Below, piece after piece: positions 33,418-42,663 of a stretch of DNA of 64,000 bases (its first letter is position 1; every line of letters begins with the position of its first letter). Both the position numbers and the translations under genes were made by a program. The stretch is from an uncultured Treponema sp. (GTDB lineage Bacteria > Spirochaetota > Spirochaetia > Treponematales > Treponemataceae). The notes under the pieces were generated by a model. The model was not told where the DNA came from and did no database searches. It saw nothing but the letters and a program-made list of their open reading frames with translations. The stretch covers positions 1 to 64,000 of the forward strand of contig CAMVHR010000005.1 in NCBI GenBank assembly GCA_947167345.1. Direction: 5' to 3'.

Positions 33418-34457
33418 ATATTCTTATTGTTGATGACTCGGCAATAATAAGAGCAATTCTTGAACAGAATCTTTCCGTAGAAAATGATTTTACTATCATA
33501 GATTCCGTATCAACAGGTAGAAAAGCCATAAACAGTGCTCAGAAAAATGAACCGGACGTCATTTTGAGTGACGTAGACATGCCGGAGATGAACGGTTTGG
33601 AATCAACAAAAATCATTTCTTCAAAACTAAAAATACCTGTAATAATCTTGTCAGATAAGGAAACCGACAGACAAAAGGCAAAAGCCGCAGGTGCTGTCGA
33701 TTTTGAGCTTAAGCCAAAACTAGATTCATACAAAAAGCCTTTTTTCGATTCACTCAATGCAAAAATAAGAAAGGCATATTCTTCAAAAGCCCAAAAATCC
33801 AAGACTGTAAAAAAATTCTTTGGCTTCCACAACAGCACTCCAGAGGTTTCAAATGTCTCCGCAGCAGAAAACGTTTTTAAAATCCTGTGCATAGGGGCTT
33901 CAACAGGAGGACCTACAGCAGTTGCAGATGTATTGTCACATCTTGGTAATAATTTTCCGCTGCCAATACTTTACAGCCAGCACATAGAGATTGGTACAGA
34001 CGGAAAAATGGCCGAATGGTTCAGTGAAACCTGTAAAAACTTCGAAATCAGGCTTGCTCATGATGGAGAAGAAGCCATTCCTGGAAGAGTCTACATGGCA
34101 CCTGCTGACACTCATCTTGTAATTGACTTTGTAAAACCAAACGGACACCCTATAATAAAAATATCAGATGATCCTCCATGGCGCTTTCTGCGCCCGTCAG
34201 TAAACGTAATGTTTAACAGCATCGCCTCTTTTTACAAGAAGAATTGCCTTGCAATCCTGCTGACAGGTATGGGCAGAGACGGAGCCGAAGGTTGCAAAAA
34301 CATTGTTAATGCTGGAGGACATACAATTGTGGAAGATGAATCCACATGCGCAGTATTCGGCATGCCTAAAGCAGCAATAGAGGAAGGCGGAGCCACAGAA
34401 GTTCTGCCAAGAAATGAAATTCCTTCACGGATATTGAAATTAATAGGAAGAGAGTAA
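33414..34457 (+). CDS. cheB: chemotaxis response regulator protein-glutamate methylesterase CheB
   Basis: A 347-residue CheB that removes methyl groups from receptor glutamates. Receiver: MNILIVDDSAIIRAIL, phospho-acceptor Asp about 53 in LSDVDMPEMNG. C-terminal methylesterase: LCIGASTGGPTAVADVL (active Ser about 163), LYSQHIEIG (His), and ILLTGMGRDGAEGCKNI (Asp). Residues about 118-155 are a linker rich in Lys and Ser. The ATG overlaps the preceding stop as ATGA. It pairs with CheR, encoded 3 nt downstream, so the operon can drive adaptation. Confidence 0.95.
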   Translation: MNILIVDDSAIIRAILEQNLSVENDFTIIDSVSTGRKAINSAQKNEPDVILSDVDMPEMNGLESTKIISSKLKIPVIILSDKETDRQKAKAAGAVDFELKPKLDSYKKPFFDSLNAKIRKAYSSKAQKSKTVKKFFGFHNSTPEVSNVSAAENVFKILCIGASTGGPTAVADVLSHLGNNFPLPILYSQHIEIGTDGKMAEWFSETCKNFEIRLAHDGEEAIPGRVYMAPADTHLVIDFVKPNGHPIIKISDDPPWRFLRPSVNVMFNSIASFYKKNCLAILLTGMGRDGAEGCKNIVNAGGHTIVEDESTCAVFGMPKAAIEEGGATEVLPRNEIPSRILKLIGRE

Positions 34458-34460
34458 AAA

Positions 34461-35288
34461 ATGGTTATATCAGAAACAGAGCTGAACAGTATAATTGAAC
34501 TCGTTACGGCTAAAACCGGAATTCAACCGCGTGAAAGCCATAAAATGGGAATAAAGAATTATATTGAAAAATATCTTGATGAAAAATCAATAAACTTTTC
34601 GTCATATTATTACCTTATTTCTACTTCAAATACAGAGTTTTCGGCCTTAATCAATGAGTCAACAGTAAATGAAACTTATTTTTTTAGGGAAGAAAAACAT
34701 TTCCGTCTTTTAAAAAATAAGATTTTTCCCGAATGGAAAGCAAAAAACGTTTCCATGCCCATAAAAATATGGAGTGCAGCCTGTTCTTATGGAGAAGAAC
34801 CCTACTCTATCGCACTTTTGACGGACAGCTGCAAAATAAATGCAGAAATATATGCCAGCGACATAAATACACGGGCATTGGATAACTGCCGGAACGGAAA
34901 ATTTAGAAGTGCCTCAAAGCGTAACGGAGACGGAGATGAATTTCATCCGCTGTTTTCTGGATTCCAGAATTCTGACGGATATTTTTTATTTCCAGAAGAA
35001 ATACGTAGAAAAATAAACACTTTTCAGCTAAATCTGACAGAACTCAACAAGCCGATAGCTCCGCTCCCAAAAAAAGTGAATATTATTTTCATACGGAATG
35101 TGTTTATCTATTTCAGCATGCAGCTTCGAGCACAAATACTCAAGCAGCTTACAGACTTAAGCCTTGCACCAGACGGGTATATATTCGTATCTACAAATGA
35201 AATAGCTCAGATTGATTCGACTATAATGCCGCCAAATCTGGAAAAAATTTCTGAGAACAATGTATTTTGTTTTCATAAAAAAAGTTAG
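34461..35288 (+). CDS. cheR: chemotaxis protein methyltransferase CheR
   Basis: A 275-residue SAM-dependent CheR. The N-terminal helical domain (SELNSIIELVTAKTGIQ-like, YIEKYLDEKSINFSSYY) is followed by ESTVNETYFFREEKHFRLL, IWSAACSYGEEPYSIALL (SAM loop, with A-C-S replacing the more common GCSTGEEP), IYASDINTRALDNCRNGKF and IIFIRNVFIYFS. All expected regions are present and length is typical. Expected to methylate glutamates of chemoreceptors, none of which is encoded in this operon; the nearest one is at 18.4-20.5 kb. Confidence 0.93.
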   Translation: MVISETELNSIIELVTAKTGIQPRESHKMGIKNYIEKYLDEKSINFSSYYYLISTSNTEFSALINESTVNETYFFREEKHFRLLKNKIFPEWKAKNVSMPIKIWSAACSYGEEPYSIALLTDSCKINAEIYASDINTRALDNCRNGKFRSASKRNGDGDEFHPLFSGFQNSDGYFLFPEEIRRKINTFQLNLTELNKPIAPLPKKVNIIFIRNVFIYFSMQLRAQILKQLTDLSLAPDGYIFVSTNEIAQIDSTIMPPNLEKISENNVFCFHKKS

Positions 35289-35297
35289 GAGATCTTT

Positions 35298-37400
35298 ATG
35301 GCTCATATATCAGAAGATATTACAGAAAGCTTTATATCTGAAACTACAGACCTTCTTGATTCAATCAGGAAGGATGTTGTAAACCTTAAGGCAGCTGCAG
35401 ACAATAAAGAAATCCTTGCGCACCTGCTGCGTGACATCCACACAATTAAAGGCAACGCCCGTATGCTTGGATACAGTTCCATAGAAAAGCTTGCCCATTC
35501 TGTTGAAGATGTATATAAAAGCGTAAAAGACGGAAAAATAAAAAATTCAGACAGGCTGATTCAGGTAGTATTTTATACATGCGACAAAATTCAGGAATGC
35601 ATTGGCAACATACAGCAAAGAGGCAATGATGCCCTAAATGTTGACACCTATATAATATACTGCGATAAACTTGCAGCCGGAGAATTGATTGACACGTCTC
35701 AGCTTGCACAGGAAGTACAGAAAGAAAAGATGACTTCTTTTCTTGAATCAGATGAGCAGGAAGAGGAAAAGGGCAACCTGTCAGGACTTCAGTCCATACG
35801 CATAAAACTCGACAGGATAAACGAAATCATATCGTCATTTGACAACATGATTATACGTGAATTCCGCTTGAAACATCAGCTGGATAATTTGAGACAGATA
35901 GAAGAAACGACCGGAAACCATGATATTTCAAGAATAAGAAAGCAACTGGAAAATGACATTATAGCTCTTGAGACATCTATATTCAGTGTACAGCAGAGTG
36001 TATTCGACCTTCGCATGCTTCCAATCCTTATGGCAATCAGACCATTGGAAAACACAGTTGTCGTTGATTCCATCAATTTAGGAAAAAATGTTCGTTTTGA
36101 AGTTCCTGATACAGAGATTGCAATTGACAAGGTTGTTTTGGAACAGTTGAGCGACATACTCATGCATCTGGTTCGTAATTCACTCGATCATGGCATTGAG
36201 CATCCAGAAGAAAGAAAGGCTCTCGGAAAGCCAGAACAGGGTGTAATTTCAATAAAATGTGTTCAGGAAACAAAATATATCGAACTTACCGTAAGCGATG
36301 ACGGAAAAGGCATTGATTACGACAAAATAAGGGAAAAGGCTCTTGTGATGTATCCTGAACGTGCGGATGAAATTCAGGACATGAGCGAAAAAGAACTCTC
36401 GAGCTTTCTGTTTCAGTCAGGTTTTTCTACAAAAGAAAATGTAACCGAACTCTCAGGACGAGGCGTAGGTCTTGATGTTGTATGGACCAACATAGAAAAA
36501 ATCAAGGGACATATCCATATTGAAAGTGAAAAAAACAAGGGTACATCCTTTATACTCAGATTCCCTATTTCACTTGCAACGCTTCAGGGATTGTTCATTT
36601 TCTCAAATAAATCAAAATACCTTATCCCTTCTCAGCATATAATAGACATCATATATAGAAAAAAATCAGAATACATAACTTTGCAAAACCAAAGCTACAT
36701 AAAACTTGAAACAAGCCTTATTCCAGTTTATGCCCTTTCATCGCTTTTCAAGGACCAGCATTTTGTAAAGTATTCTGATGCCGATACGATTCTTATTGCG
36801 GAATACATGGAACAGCAGATTGGCATAGTTGTTGATCAGGTACAGAGATATGTATCTCTTGTCGTAAAACAGCTGCCTAATACATTAAAAAGCTTTACGA
36901 TACTGCAGGGCATTGTGTTTGATGAGCATTATGACATTGTTCCAATACTGCACGTACCGGAAATAATTACAAAGTTTAAGTCCCTGCGAGGTTATGACAT
37001 CAAGAAATATGAGGCAAAAACAAAATCTAAAGTATACCGCATACTTATTGTTGATGACTCAGACACAACTCGTCAGATAGAAAAGACAATACTCGAAGGA
37101 AACGAATTTATGGTAGATACTGCCGTTGACGGCATTGATGCTTTGGAAAAGATTAAGACAAAGCAGTATGACCTTATTCTTTCTGACAAAGACATGCCTA
37201 GAATGAACGGTATTGTTCTGCTTGACAATATACGCCGCCTGGAAAACTATGCTTCCATTCCTGTTGTCATAGTTTCTGCAGATCAAAGTCCAGATGTTCT
37301 TAACGCACTGAACAAGGCAGGAGCCAATGCATTTATTGCAAAATCCGATTTCAAGCGCGGACACTTAATCAATGTTATAAAGGAGTTGCTGCATGAGTAA
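35298..37400 (+). CDS. cheA: CheA histidine kinase with C-terminal receiver domain
   Basis: A 700-residue hybrid kinase. HPt domain with phospho-acceptor His48 in RDIHTIKGNARMLGY; dimerisation region with RIKLDRINEIISSFDNMI; ATPase domain with HLVRNSLDHGIEHPEERKAL (N box, about 290), VSDDGKGIDYDKI and LSGRGVGLDVVWTNIEKIKG; a CheW-like domain (about 430-560, LATLQGLFIFSNKSKYLIPS); and a receiver (about 577-700, RILIVDDSDTTRQIE, Asp in LSDKDMPRMNG, then VVIVSADQSPDVL). The kinase-receiver fusion resembles FrzE-type proteins. There is no evident P2 domain for CheY/CheB docking. The GAG/AGGAG ribosome binding site precedes ATG 35298. Confidence 0.95.
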   Translation: MAHISEDITESFISETTDLLDSIRKDVVNLKAAADNKEILAHLLRDIHTIKGNARMLGYSSIEKLAHSVEDVYKSVKDGKIKNSDRLIQVVFYTCDKIQECIGNIQQRGNDALNVDTYIIYCDKLAAGELIDTSQLAQEVQKEKMTSFLESDEQEEEKGNLSGLQSIRIKLDRINEIISSFDNMIIREFRLKHQLDNLRQIEETTGNHDISRIRKQLENDIIALETSIFSVQQSVFDLRMLPILMAIRPLENTVVVDSINLGKNVRFEVPDTEIAIDKVVLEQLSDILMHLVRNSLDHGIEHPEERKALGKPEQGVISIKCVQETKYIELTVSDDGKGIDYDKIREKALVMYPERADEIQDMSEKELSSFLFQSGFSTKENVTELSGRGVGLDVVWTNIEKIKGHIHIESEKNKGTSFILRFPISLATLQGLFIFSNKSKYLIPSQHIIDIIYRKKSEYITLQNQSYIKLETSLIPVYALSSLFKDQHFVKYSDADTILIAEYMEQQIGIVVDQVQRYVSLVVKQLPNTLKSFTILQGIVFDEHYDIVPILHVPEIITKFKSLRGYDIKKYEAKTKSKVYRILIVDDSDTTRQIEKTILEGNEFMVDTAVDGIDALEKIKTKQYDLILSDKDMPRMNGIVLLDNIRRLENYASIPVVIVSADQSPDVLNALNKAGANAFIAKSDFKRGHLINVIKELLHE

Positions 37401-39246
37401 AAAAATACTTATTTTTGAGGCATCTGTTACAATCCAAAAACTCTTTACAACAACACTGGATGCTGATGATTACAATTTCCAGTTTATGAATAACAGCAAG
37501 GATTTCATATTCAAGATTTTTGATTTTATTCCTGATATCGTTCTTTTAAATACAGAACTGTCAGGAAGTTTTGAAATTGTAAAAATCATAAGGGAAATTC
37601 CATGCCTAAAGAACATGCCTATCGGAATGTATTCAAACATAAACAGTCCGTTTATAAAGCAGTCGTCCTTAGAAAACGGTGCGAATTCCTATGTAGCCAT
37701 TGAACCAAGAACAATACTGATCAATATTGAGGAACTTTTACAGATTTCTTCTTCAGATAATGTTGACAAATCACAGATACTGCTTATAAAGAAAGAAATG
37801 AATGATGCAATGCTTTTTGAATTGACATCATCAATTTTGTCGAAAAACAGAAAAATCGAATTCATATTAAAAAACCTTATTAACTTGCAGCAAAACATAA
37901 GTTCACCGGAAGACATTGTATACAAACTACTACAGCTCATTGCGGAACTGTGCGAAGTTCCTGTTGCAAGCATGTATCTTATTGAAAATGATGGACCGCA
38001 CGGTTATGGAATTGTATCGGACAATATTCCAGAACAGGAAAAGAAAGACTTTCAGAAAGTATGTGCCACAGACTTTGAGGAAATATATACAAATTCCAGC
38101 ATATCAAACCTTGTTCCTGCGTTTATTGAAAAACCTGAGTTACTTAATAAATTCTATGAACCAAACGTCCAGTTGTCTTCATATTCAAAAGAAGTTCTTT
38201 ACTCTTTTGACAAAAAGCCTTTCGGAACAGTTCATATCGTACGGTCTGGAAACTTTACTAAAGAACAGAGCGATTTATTTGTATTCTTCTGTCAGAATGC
38301 AAGGGCACTCATAGAGCAGACACTTACACTGAAATCAAAGGTATTCTTTGAACAGAGGATACGCCATGCATTCGGAAGGTTTGTTCCAGAAGAAATTATT
38401 GACGATATTGTAAAATCTTCAAGTGAAAACGAAAAAATTTCAGTCGGAGAAAAAAGAGAAGTCGCCATTCTCTTTAGTGATATACGTTCATTTACAAATA
38501 TAAGTGAACTTAACAAGCCAGAAGTTCTTGTTGGGTTCTTGAACCGCTATTTTACAACAATGGTTGAAATCATAAAAAAACATGGTGGTACCGTTGATAA
38601 ATTCATTGGCGATGCAATCATGGCTCTGTTTGGAACGCCTGTAAGTTATGAGGATAACGCACGAAGGGCTGTAGCTGCGGCTTACGAAATGAGAGAAGCA
38701 CTAGACACTCTTGAACTTGGTGATCTTATAATGCCTACCGGAATGAAGTTTAACATTGGCATAGGCATTCACTATGGAGACGTTATTGCGGGATCTTTGG
38801 GGTCAAAAGATAAAACTGAGTACACGGTTATAGGTGACAACGTAAACCTTGCAAGCCGACTTGAAGGTCTTACTAAGACTTATGGCGTTCAGGTGCTTGT
38901 AAGTGGAAATGTAAAGGAAGATACGGAACGTTTGCCAGATGCAAAAAATCAGTTCGCGTTCCGTTACATGGATGAAGTAAAGGTAAAAGGAAAAGCAATT
39001 GCTGTTCCTATTTTTGCTGTTGACCGTTCTGCAAATGAATTACCAGCATCGTACAAGGACTACTATAAAAAAGGCATAGATTTATACAAGCAGGGAATCT
39101 TTAATTTAGCAAAAGAGTACTTTGAAAAAGCACTTCTCGAAGAAGCAGAAGATAAGGCTTCAAAGCTTATGATTTCCCGTTGTACTGAATTCATTGCAAA
39201 TCCACCTGAAAACTGGGACGGAGCAATTACTTTCAATACAAAATAG
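37393..39246 (+). CDS. class III adenylate cyclase with pseudo-receiver, GAF-like and TPR-like regions
   Basis: A 617-residue protein overlapping cheA by 8 nt. Residues 1-118 look like a receiver in which key acids are changed: ILIFEAS for VDDS, and Asn in LLNTELSG where the phospho-Asp should be. A GAF-like domain follows (about 165-312). The catalytic class III cyclase domain (about 350-520) keeps both metal Asp residues (ILFSDIRSFTNI, KFIGDAIMALFGTP) and ends with KTEYTVIGDNVNLASRLEG, whose Lys suggests ATP as substrate. The C-terminus (YYKKGIDLYKQGIFNLAKEY) is TPR-like. It should make cAMP, controlled by the CheA pathway without phosphorylation of its own receiver. Confidence 0.9.
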   Translation: MSKKILIFEASVTIQKLFTTTLDADDYNFQFMNNSKDFIFKIFDFIPDIVLLNTELSGSFEIVKIIREIPCLKNMPIGMYSNINSPFIKQSSLENGANSYVAIEPRTILINIEELLQISSSDNVDKSQILLIKKEMNDAMLFELTSSILSKNRKIEFILKNLINLQQNISSPEDIVYKLLQLIAELCEVPVASMYLIENDGPHGYGIVSDNIPEQEKKDFQKVCATDFEEIYTNSSISNLVPAFIEKPELLNKFYEPNVQLSSYSKEVLYSFDKKPFGTVHIVRSGNFTKEQSDLFVFFCQNARALIEQTLTLKSKVFFEQRIRHAFGRFVPEEIIDDIVKSSSENEKISVGEKREVAILFSDIRSFTNISELNKPEVLVGFLNRYFTTMVEIIKKHGGTVDKFIGDAIMALFGTPVSYEDNARRAVAAAYEMREALDTLELGDLIMPTGMKFNIGIGIHYGDVIAGSLGSKDKTEYTVIGDNVNLASRLEGLTKTYGVQVLVSGNVKEDTERLPDAKNQFAFRYMDEVKVKGKAIAVPIFAVDRSANELPASYKDYYKKGIDLYKQGIFNLAKEYFEKALLEEAEDKASKLMISRCTEFIANPPENWDGAITFNTK

Positions 39247-39256
39247 GACACATAGA

Positions 39257-39289
39257 AAACACCGTCTGACATCGATGCAGACGGTGTTT
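39257..39289. terminator. intrinsic terminator after the chemosensory operon
   Basis: Perfect 12-bp stem AAACACCGTCTG (39257-39268) / CAGACGGTGTTT (39278-39289), with a 9-nt loop, between convergent genes. T-rich sequence follows on both strands, although only moderately. Confidence 0.8.
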
Positions 39290-39293
39290 CTGT

Positions 39294-40154
39294 CTAATAT
39301 TTTAGCTCAGCTGCCAGTTCCTCTATTTCCTCCAGCGGCAACCCCACAGCCTGCGCAATCTGCTCATGAGTACCAAGTTTCATTGAAAGCATGTTTCTGG
39401 CGCTATCAACAGCTTTTTCATTCATGCCCTGTTCTTTGCCAACTGCTATACCCCGTTTCTCTCCACGTTTTTCTCCAATGCGTATGCCTTCCTCACGGCC
39501 GTGCTTCCTTACGTCATGGTCATGCAGGCTCCACGAAAAATACAGTTTCTTCGTTGCTTCCATCTCTTTCTGTGCCTCTACCATACCCGATATCCTCCGT
39601 GTAAAATCTGATTCTGCATTATTATTCTGCACGTACTTCAAGAACGCCCTAAGACTTTCATTTTCAACTCTGTCATAAGCCGTGCAGTTGAACATCTTCA
39701 CGACTGCGCCGTCGTCGATGGATACATCCGCCTCTTCTAGGCATGTCCTTCTTACAGTATACCACGGAATGCCTTTTTTGAAAGGGTCAAACCGACACAA
39801 GAAAATTATTATGCTTTCCTTAAGCTCATCATAATCCGCACCTTTCAGAAGGGCTTCCGTGTCCATGATTCCCTGATAGTACCGTGTCCTTTTGCCTATG
39901 TCATGCTCGTCTCGGTTCTGAATTTCCACATCGTAGACTTTCTTGCCATCGTCCACGTACACGTCCAGTCGGATTCCGTGTGCTGTGTACACCGGTACAA
40001 TTGTTTTCTGTGGCTCTATGTACTCCAGCCTGTCAATCCTAATGCCCAAAAGGCATTCCAGTGCCTCGCGGCAGATTTCCTTGTCCTGCATGATAAGTCC
40101 GAACATGAAATCATCGTGAAACGTAAGTTTTTCAAATGGTTTTATTTTGTACAT
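39294..40154 (-). CDS. Rpn-family PD-(D/E)XK nuclease / putative transposase
   Basis: A 286-residue Rpn family protein (PDDEXK_2). It opens FEKLTFHDDFMFGLIMQDKE, has LDVYVDDGKKVYDVEIQNR giving the D...ExQ nuclease motif, GKRTRYYQGIMD, then SIIIFLCRFDPFKKG and WYTVRRTCLEE, and a late charged run IRIGEKRGEKRGIAVGKEQG typical for these proteins. Relatives promote RecA-independent recombination or act as nucleases, and often occur in many copies in spirochaete genomes. GAGG precedes ATG 40154. It adjoins repeat array B. Confidence 0.9.
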   Translation of the reverse strand: MYKIKPFEKLTFHDDFMFGLIMQDKEICREALECLLGIRIDRLEYIEPQKTIVPVYTAHGIRLDVYVDDGKKVYDVEIQNRDEHDIGKRTRYYQGIMDTEALLKGADYDELKESIIIFLCRFDPFKKGIPWYTVRRTCLEEADVSIDDGAVVKMFNCTAYDRVENESLRAFLKYVQNNNAESDFTRRISGMVEAQKEMEATKKLYFSWSLHDHDVRKHGREEGIRIGEKRGEKRGIAVGKEQGMNEKAVDSARNMLSMKLGTHEQIAQAVGLPLEEIEELAAELKY

Positions 40155-40241
40155 TATATAACCTCTATAATTATATATGCACTTGATTTATACTTTTTGT
40201 CGCAATTTTCTGGAAAAAAAGAGAAATATTTTTTTTATCTG

Positions 40242-40379
40242 AATGATTGGAATCGTTTTCTCGTAACGATTCTAATCGTTTTCTCACAACGATTCTAATC
40301 TTTTTCTCGCAACGATTCTAATCTTTTTCTCATAACGATTCTAATCTTTTTCTCATAACGATTCTAATCGTTTTGTATT
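40242..40379. repeat. 23-bp tandem repeat array B (6 units)
   Basis: Six units of exactly 23 bp, each containing AACGATTCTAATC then a T-rich run and CTC plus a variable dinucleotide (GT, AC, GC, AT, AT in order). The first and last units are diverged. ACGATTCTAATCGT inside some units is a palindrome with a 2-nt loop. Period and variable dinucleotide match array A at 2935-3118, though the remaining sequence differs. Located between rpn and pcrA. Confidence 0.9.
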
Positions 40380-40571
40380 TATAGCTCGAGAGTCTTTAAC
40401 AGTGGTTTTTCCCACTTTTTCTCATTATTCTTCATTTTTTTGCCCTGTTCCTAAGCTCTTTTGCACTTTTGAACAAAATACTTTTTATTCTATCACGAGG
40501 AGATAAAATAAAAATGAGTAGTACGCACGGTTTTTAAAGAAAATTTCATTTTTTTTGAAAAATCTATCGCC
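40380..40571. other. AT-rich spacer before pcrA, no gene
   Basis: This part of the 455-nt spacer between rpn and pcrA contains T-rich sequence. The only coding-like item is a 7-codon ORF (40513-40536, MSSTHGF) about 11 nt after GAGGAG, with a possible TTGAAC/TATCAC promoter before it. I see no RNA gene or longer ORF. Confidence 0.5.
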
Positions 40572-40600
40572 TTGCAAATCGCCCCTTGTTTCATTAAAAT
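40572..40600 (+). promoter_or_regulatory. pcrA promoter, -10 box 9 nt before start codon
   Basis: TTGCAA (40572-40577) and TAAAAT (40595-40600), 17-nt spacer, then only 9 nt to the ATG at 40610. No Shine-Dalgarno is present, so a leaderless or near-leaderless mRNA is expected. Confidence 0.65.
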
Positions 40601-40609
40601 AACCGCTAT

Positions 40610-42640
40610 ATGCCATTTGGAGAAAACTTAAAGTCAGAACTAAACCCGGAACAGTACAAGGCAGTCACCACAACAGACGGTGCCATTTTAATCATAGCTG
40701 GTGCCGGCAGTGGAAAAACAAGGGTAATTACATACAGGATTGCCCACATGCTTGAAAAAGGCATTCCGCAAAGCCAGATTCTGGCCCTTACATTCACAAA
40801 CAAAGCCGCAAAGGAAATGTCAGACCGCATAAAAGAACTTACAGGCAGAAAACTGCAGAACCTTACGGTAAGCACATTCCATGCATTCGGTGTACGCATC
40901 CTGCGTCAGGACATTGACAAATTGGGCTGGCGCACAAACTTTTCAATATATGACGAAACAGACCGCTCCGCACTCATCAAGGAAACAGGAAGGGAACTCC
41001 GCTTTACCCCGGATGCACTTGACGTATATGCAATCGGCAACCTTTTTAGCGACATCAAGACAGGAAGACGCAACTGGAACGGTGACAATGACGCATACAG
41101 GGAACTTTACGAAGGCTATCAGGAAGGCCTAAAGCTTTACAATGCCGTAGATTTTGACGACTTGATCGTGCTTCCAATAAGGCTCTTTAAGGAACACCCG
41201 GATGTATTGCAATCTTACAGGGACCGCTACAAGTACATAATGGTAGACGAATTTCAGGACACAAGCCACCAGCAGTACGAGATGATGCACATTCTTGCAG
41301 ACAAGAACGTTGCCGTTGTCGGAGACGATGACCAGAGCATTTACTCATGGCGTGGAGCGGACTATCAGAACATCGTAAACTTTGAAAAGGATTTTCCGCA
41401 CGTAACGGAAATCCGACTGGAGCAGAACTACCGCTCCACGGGAACCATTCTGGCAGCGGCAAACGGCGTAATCAAGCATAATACAAACCGCAAAGACAAG
41501 TCACTTTGGAGCGGCAATGGCAACGGCCGCCCGATAGAAATATACATGCCAGAAAACGAAGCTTCCGAGGCAGATTTCATTGCAGAAAGCATTTTGGGCA
41601 TCTGTGCGGAAGAAAAGCGCAAGTACGACGAGTTTGGAGTGCTCATGCGGGCAAACACGCAGAGCCGTGCCATAGAAGAAGCTTTTCTTGAATGCAATAT
41701 CCCCTACACCATAAGCGGCGGCACAAGCTTTTTCGAGCGCAAGGAAATAAAAGACGTAATAAGCTACCTGCGCGTCATAGCAAACCATGATGATGACATA
41801 AACCTTTTGCGCATCATAAACACGCCGCGGCGAGGCATAGGACGCACTACGATTGAAGCCTTAAACAAAGTAGCTACAGATCTGTCCGTGTCGCTGTGGG
41901 AGGCCATGAAAGCCGTTCTTTCCGCACCAGAAGAGCAATGCCCTGTAACCGAAGCTGCAAAAGCAAACATTGAAGCCTTTGTAGCTTTAATTGAAGCAAA
42001 CAAAAACATGCTGAGCGGCAAGGGATTGAGCAAGAAAGTTCACGCCCTTGTGGATGAAATAAATTACTTTGACTACCTCATTTCAGAATACCCCAAGAGC
42101 GAAAAATCAGCTCGGTTCAAGTACATGAACATTGAAAGCCTCATTAAAAGCATGGAGATGTGGGAAAACAATCCCGAACATGAAGACACAAGCCTGTATG
42201 CTTATCTTAATAGGATTACCCTGCTTTCCCGCGATGACCTTGACGATGGTGAAGAAGACAAGGGCAAAGTAAATGTCATGACAATCCACGCAAGCAAAGG
42301 GCTGGAATTCCCTGTTGTATTCATTGCAGGTGCGGAAGAAGGAATCATGCCGCACATGAGGGCCATTCAGGACGGCGGAGACGCGGCCGTAGAAGAAGAG
42401 CGCAGGCTTTTTTATGTTGCCGTAACAAGAGCAAGAAACAGGCTGATTATATCTTCATGCCTTCACCGCAGACGGCAGCAGGCTACAGTGGAATGTGAGC
42501 CAAGCCGTTTTCTTGATGAAATACCTGAAAATCTAGTAAAATATCATGAGCCGTCCAAAGAACTTGAAGCAGAAGATGCGCATGAGATGCTTCAGAATAT
42601 GCTCAAGAACTTTAGCCGACCTAGAGTACCAAAACTGTAA
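40610..42640 (+). CDS. ATP-dependent DNA helicase PcrA/UvrD
   Basis: A 676-residue SF1A 3'-5' helicase used in nucleotide excision repair and replication restart. Motifs: LNPEQYKAVTTTDGAILIIA (Q motif), AGAGSGKTRVITYRI, LTFTNKAAKEM, YIMVDEFQDTSHQQYEM, VVGDDDQSIYSWRGADYQN, LEQNYRSTGTIL, MTIHASKGLEFPVVFIAG and RLFYVAVTRARNRLII. The C-terminus ends at residue 676, slightly shorter than PcrA, lacking the longer tail. ATG 40610 is used although no ribosome binding site is visible. Confidence 0.94.
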   Translation: MPFGENLKSELNPEQYKAVTTTDGAILIIAGAGSGKTRVITYRIAHMLEKGIPQSQILALTFTNKAAKEMSDRIKELTGRKLQNLTVSTFHAFGVRILRQDIDKLGWRTNFSIYDETDRSALIKETGRELRFTPDALDVYAIGNLFSDIKTGRRNWNGDNDAYRELYEGYQEGLKLYNAVDFDDLIVLPIRLFKEHPDVLQSYRDRYKYIMVDEFQDTSHQQYEMMHILADKNVAVVGDDDQSIYSWRGADYQNIVNFEKDFPHVTEIRLEQNYRSTGTILAAANGVIKHNTNRKDKSLWSGNGNGRPIEIYMPENEASEADFIAESILGICAEEKRKYDEFGVLMRANTQSRAIEEAFLECNIPYTISGGTSFFERKEIKDVISYLRVIANHDDDINLLRIINTPRRGIGRTTIEALNKVATDLSVSLWEAMKAVLSAPEEQCPVTEAAKANIEAFVALIEANKNMLSGKGLSKKVHALVDEINYFDYLISEYPKSEKSARFKYMNIESLIKSMEMWENNPEHEDTSLYAYLNRITLLSRDDLDDGEEDKGKVNVMTIHASKGLEFPVVFIAGAEEGIMPHMRAIQDGGDAAVEEERRLFYVAVTRARNRLIISSCLHRRRQQATVECEPSRFLDEIPENLVKYHEPSKELEAEDAHEMLQNMLKNFSRPRVPKL

Positions 42641-42663
42641 TCACTGTTACAAGGAGTCATAAA

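Noticed and set aside
39294-40154. Insertion sequence transposase
   Set aside because: The protein is an Rpn-type nuclease, and no terminal inverted repeats or target duplications were seen around it.
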